Positions 7,467 to 8,775 of a stretch of DNA of 8,775 nt are shown in pieces. A program made the position numbers and the translations under genes. The notes below the pieces were generated by a model. The model was not told the DNA's origin. It was given only the letters and a program-made list of their open reading frames with translations, and searched no databases. The stretch covers positions 1-8,775 of the forward strand of contig JAHXIM010000382.1 of assembly GCA_025655635.1 (NCBI GenBank). Direction: 5' to 3'. Source of the DNA: a gamma proteobacterium symbiont of Lucinoma myriamae. GTDB lineage: Bacteria; Pseudomonadota; Gammaproteobacteria; GRL18. Position 1 is the stretch's first letter. Each line of letters opens with the position of its first letter.

Positions 7467-7811
7467 ATGAAAAAAATAATAGCAGTATCAGTTTTTACAG
7501 CGTTTATTATGGGTGTTGCTTCAAATGCATCAGCCTTCTGGAGCAGTAATGATGACTATGAGTGCTATGGTCCTTATGGCAAGATCCCTGGTTGTAACTC
7601 ATATGATGAGTGGGATCCAAGATATTGGATGGAAGAAATGGAAGATATGTTTGATGACGATGATGATGACTACTATCGTGGTGGTTATGGTCGTGGTGGT
7701 TATGGTCAGCCTTATGGCGGTGGTTATGCTCCTGCTTCTCAGCCTTATTACGGCAACCCATACGCAGCTCCAGCTCCAGCTCCAGTAGCACCAGCAGCAC
7801 CTCAGCAATAA
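7467..7811 (+). CDS. Secreted Asp/Gly/Tyr-rich protein, possibly sulfur globule protein family
   Basis: The preferred start is the ATG at 7467, not 7461: AGAGAG at 7455-7460 is 6 bp from 7467 but abuts 7461. The resulting 114-residue protein begins MKKIIAVSVFTAFIMGVASN and continues ASA|FW, a standard Sec signal peptide cleaved after A23. The mature 91 residues are low-complexity: an N-terminal part with two cysteines (CYGPYGKIPGC) and the aromatic WDPRYWMEEMEDMF, then six aspartates, then RGGYGRGGYGQPYGGGY, then an Ala-Pro tail ending PAAPQQ. Signal peptide plus Gly/Tyr repeats plus Pro/Ala tail recalls the structural sulfur globule proteins (Sgp) that coat periplasmic sulfur in sulfur oxidisers. 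That match is by composition and memory, so a general surface or periplasmic structural protein remains possible. The gene appears monocistronic, with its own promoter candidate and a strong terminator. Confidence 0.7.
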   Translation: MKKIIAVSVFTAFIMGVASNASAFWSSNDDYECYGPYGKIPGCNSYDEWDPRYWMEEMEDMFDDDDDDYYRGGYGRGGYGQPYGGGYAPASQPYYGNPYAAPAPAPVAPAAPQQ

Positions 7812-7838
7812 GTTTAGTTTTAACGCTTATTGTTATGC

Positions 7839-7875
7839 AAAGCCAGCTTTGGGAAACCATGGCTGGCTTTTTTTT
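7839..7875 (+). terminator. Rho-independent terminator after the secreted-protein gene
   Basis: AAAGCCAGC (7839-7847) pairs perfectly with GCTGGCTTT (7862-7870), and the T-run continues to 7875. Inside, a 2-nt internal mismatch is followed by TGG/CCA closing a GAAA tetraloop, which stabilises the hairpin. It starts 27 bp past the stop codon and separates this gene from hemF. Confidence 0.9.
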
Positions 7876-7944
7876 GCCTGTTGCATTTGAAAAAGTAAAC
7901 TTCAACCCTTACTTATGTGAGATAGATATAATAATAGGATTATA

Positions 7945-8685
7945 ATGAGCCAGCCCGATACTAATACTGATAACACTATTACTAACAACGTTGATACAGA
8001 TGTAGTTAAAAACTTTCTGCTCTCACTACAGGATAAAATTTGTATTGCTTTAGAAAATACAGATAAACAAAAAAAGTTCACTCAGGAAGAATGGCAGCGT
8101 GCAGGCGGCGGGGGAGGACGTACCAGAGTTTTAGAAGGCGGTGACATTTTTGAACAGGCGGGAGTTAATTTTTCTCATGTCACGGGAGATTCATTGCCTA
8201 TATCGGCCACTGCAAAACGACCTGAACTCGAAGGTCGTTCGTTTGAAGCAATGGGTGTTTCTCTGGTTATTCATCCAAAAAATCCATATATACCGACTAC
8301 GCACGCTAATGTGCGTTTTTTTATTGCAGAATAAAGAAGGTTGTGAGCCGATATGGTGGTTTGGCGGTGGTTTTGATTTAACGCCTTATTACCCATTTGA
8401 AGAGGATGTGATTGCGTGGCATAAACACACCAAAAAAACCTGTGATGCTATTGATCCTGGCTATTATGCAAAATATAAAAAATGGTGTGATGACTATTTT
8501 TATCTGCCTCATCGTAATGAAACCCGAGGTGTCGGCGGTTTATTTTTTGATGATCTGAATGAAAAAGGCTTTGCTCATTGTTTTGCTTTTATGCAGAGTG
8601 TCGGTAATCAGTTTACTTCAGCGTATTTGCCCATTGTTGAAAAACGCAAGGCAATACCCTATGGTGAGCGGGAGAGAGATTTTCA
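7945..8685 (+). pseudogene. hemF: Aerobic coproporphyrinogen III oxidase, frameshifted and 3'-truncated
   Basis: HemF oxidatively decarboxylates coproporphyrinogen III to protoporphyrinogen IX using oxygen, in the cytoplasmic haem pathway. The first frame (7945-8334) gives FLLSLQDKI, GGGGGRTRVLEGG, FEQAGVNFSHVTGDSLP, GRSFEAMGVSLVIHP and THANVRFFIAE, then stops at TAA (8332-8334). The +1 frame continues without a gap: KEG...WWFGGGFDLTPYYPFEED, YYAKYKKWCDDYFYLPHRNE, RGVGGLFFDDLN, CFAFMQSVG, AYLPIVEKRK, YGERERDFQ. Skipping the T at 8332 rejoins the frames exactly at FFIAE|KEG. Homology ends at DFQ (~8685), so about 65 C-terminal residues, including the expected RGRYVEFNL and GRTESILMS region, are missing. 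The next bases look like an insertion sequence end. The ATG has AGGA 5 bp upstream, and about 14 Asn/Thr/Asp-rich residues extend the N-terminus relative to E. coli. The gene is very probably inactive. Confidence 0.9.
8299..8322 (+). other. Intragenic terminator-like hairpin plus T7 run within hemF
   Basis: ACGCAC (8299-8304) pairs perfectly with GTGCGT (8311-8316) around a 6-nt loop, and the T's run from 8316 to 8322. The layout is that of a short intrinsic terminator, but it lies inside codons for the conserved THANVRFF peptide, 10 bp before the frameshift site. It may be fortuitous. Confidence 0.5.
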
Positions 8686-8775
8686 GTATACGTCAAAACT
8701 TCCCACGTTGACGGATCATGCCACTTTATTTAAGGGCTGAATTTTTTCAGTTAAATTCCATGGCATAAATTGATC
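8686..8775. mobile_element. Probable end of an IS66-family insertion sequence interrupting hemF
   Basis: HemF homology stops at 8685 and unrelated sequence starts with GTATACGTC at 8686. IS66-family ends usually begin GTA and duplicate 8 bp of target, which would make GATTTTCA (8678-8685) the target copy. An internal inverted pair, CGTCAA (8691-8696) and TTGACG (8708-8713), lies just inside the end. A minus-strand frame whose end resembles an IS66 transposase terminates 30 bp from this boundary, the usual arrangement. The other end is outside the window, so family and boundary are inferred. Confidence 0.5.
8716..8775 (-). CDS. C-terminal end of a transposase (IS66 TnpC-like), partial
   Basis: Read on the minus strand from the window edge, the frame gives DQFMPWNLTEKIQPLNKVA and a TGA stop (complement of 8716-8718). 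IS66 TnpC proteins characteristically end in a segment like [DE]xLLPWN followed by a short variable tail, and DQFMPWNL fits this. Only 19 codons are visible, so the identification rests on this motif and on the hemF disruption next to it. The rest of the gene lies beyond the right edge. Confidence 0.4.
   Translation of the reverse strand, partial: DQFMPWNLTEKIQPLNKVA

Noticed and set aside
7513..7788. A plus-strand frame rich in Met and Val overlapping the secreted-protein gene
   Set aside because: It is a frame-shifted reading of the same repeats with no initiation signal; the frame with a signal peptide is clearly the real one.
7507..7905. A 132-codon minus-strand open frame rich in His and Asn opposite the secreted-protein gene
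   Set aside because: It is the antisense reading of Asp (GAT) and Gly/Tyr repeats, has no ribosome binding site, and runs through the intrinsic terminator.
7927..7932. A perfect TATAAT just before hemF as its -10 box
   Set aside because: No acceptable -35 lies 16-18 bp upstream, and transcription would start inside the ribosome binding site; it was not annotated as a promoter.
1..8775. CRISPR arrays, tRNA or rRNA genes, integrase attachment sites
   Set aside because: No spaced repeats, cloverleaf sequences, rRNA-like stretches or integrase genes were found on either strand.

Overview
The window looks like an AT-leaning gammaproteobacterial chromosome. PurT and HemF are close to their E. coli counterparts, and a predicted secreted Gly/Tyr-rich protein resembles the sulfur globule proteins of sulfur-oxidising Gammaproteobacteria. 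That lineage is an inference from protein similarity recalled by eye; no database search was made.

Layout. At the left edge (94-369, +) is the C-terminal part of a TVP38/TMEM64 (SNARE-associated, YdjX-like) membrane protein. It is cut off by a stop codon and has no credible start, so it looks like a gene remnant. Converging on it is a complete purT (417-1595, -), the formate-dependent GAR transformylase of purine synthesis. A 194-bp divergent spacer separates purT from a four-gene same-strand block (1790-7301, +): a DUF523 protein with the cysteines of the thiouracil desulfurase (TudS) family, a membrane-anchored HlyD-type periplasmic adaptor, a full-length RND efflux permease, and a HIT-domain protein whose start overlaps the permease stop by 4 bp. 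Adaptor and permease form two thirds of a tripartite efflux pump; no outer-membrane TolC-like gene is present. A link between the flanking desulfurase-like and HIT genes and the pump is inferred from position only.

Further right, an AT-rich spacer with a plausible promoter leads to the monocistronic secreted protein (7467-7811), followed by a strong intrinsic terminator. The right end holds hemF, aerobic coproporphyrinogen III oxidase, with two independent lesions: a one-base frameshift near 8332, and loss of the last ~65 residues where the homology stops abruptly at ~8685. The sequence beyond has features of an IS66-type insertion sequence end, including a minus-strand reading frame entering from the window edge whose end resembles an IS66 transposase C-terminus.

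The core of the window is intact and both edges carry broken genes, suggesting a genome undergoing gene decay and insertion-sequence activity. The most interesting points are the desulfurase/RND/HIT gene block, the (GSQEx) repeat inside the adaptor, the secreted repeat-rich protein, and the doubly broken hemF with an intragenic terminator-like hairpin just before its frameshift.
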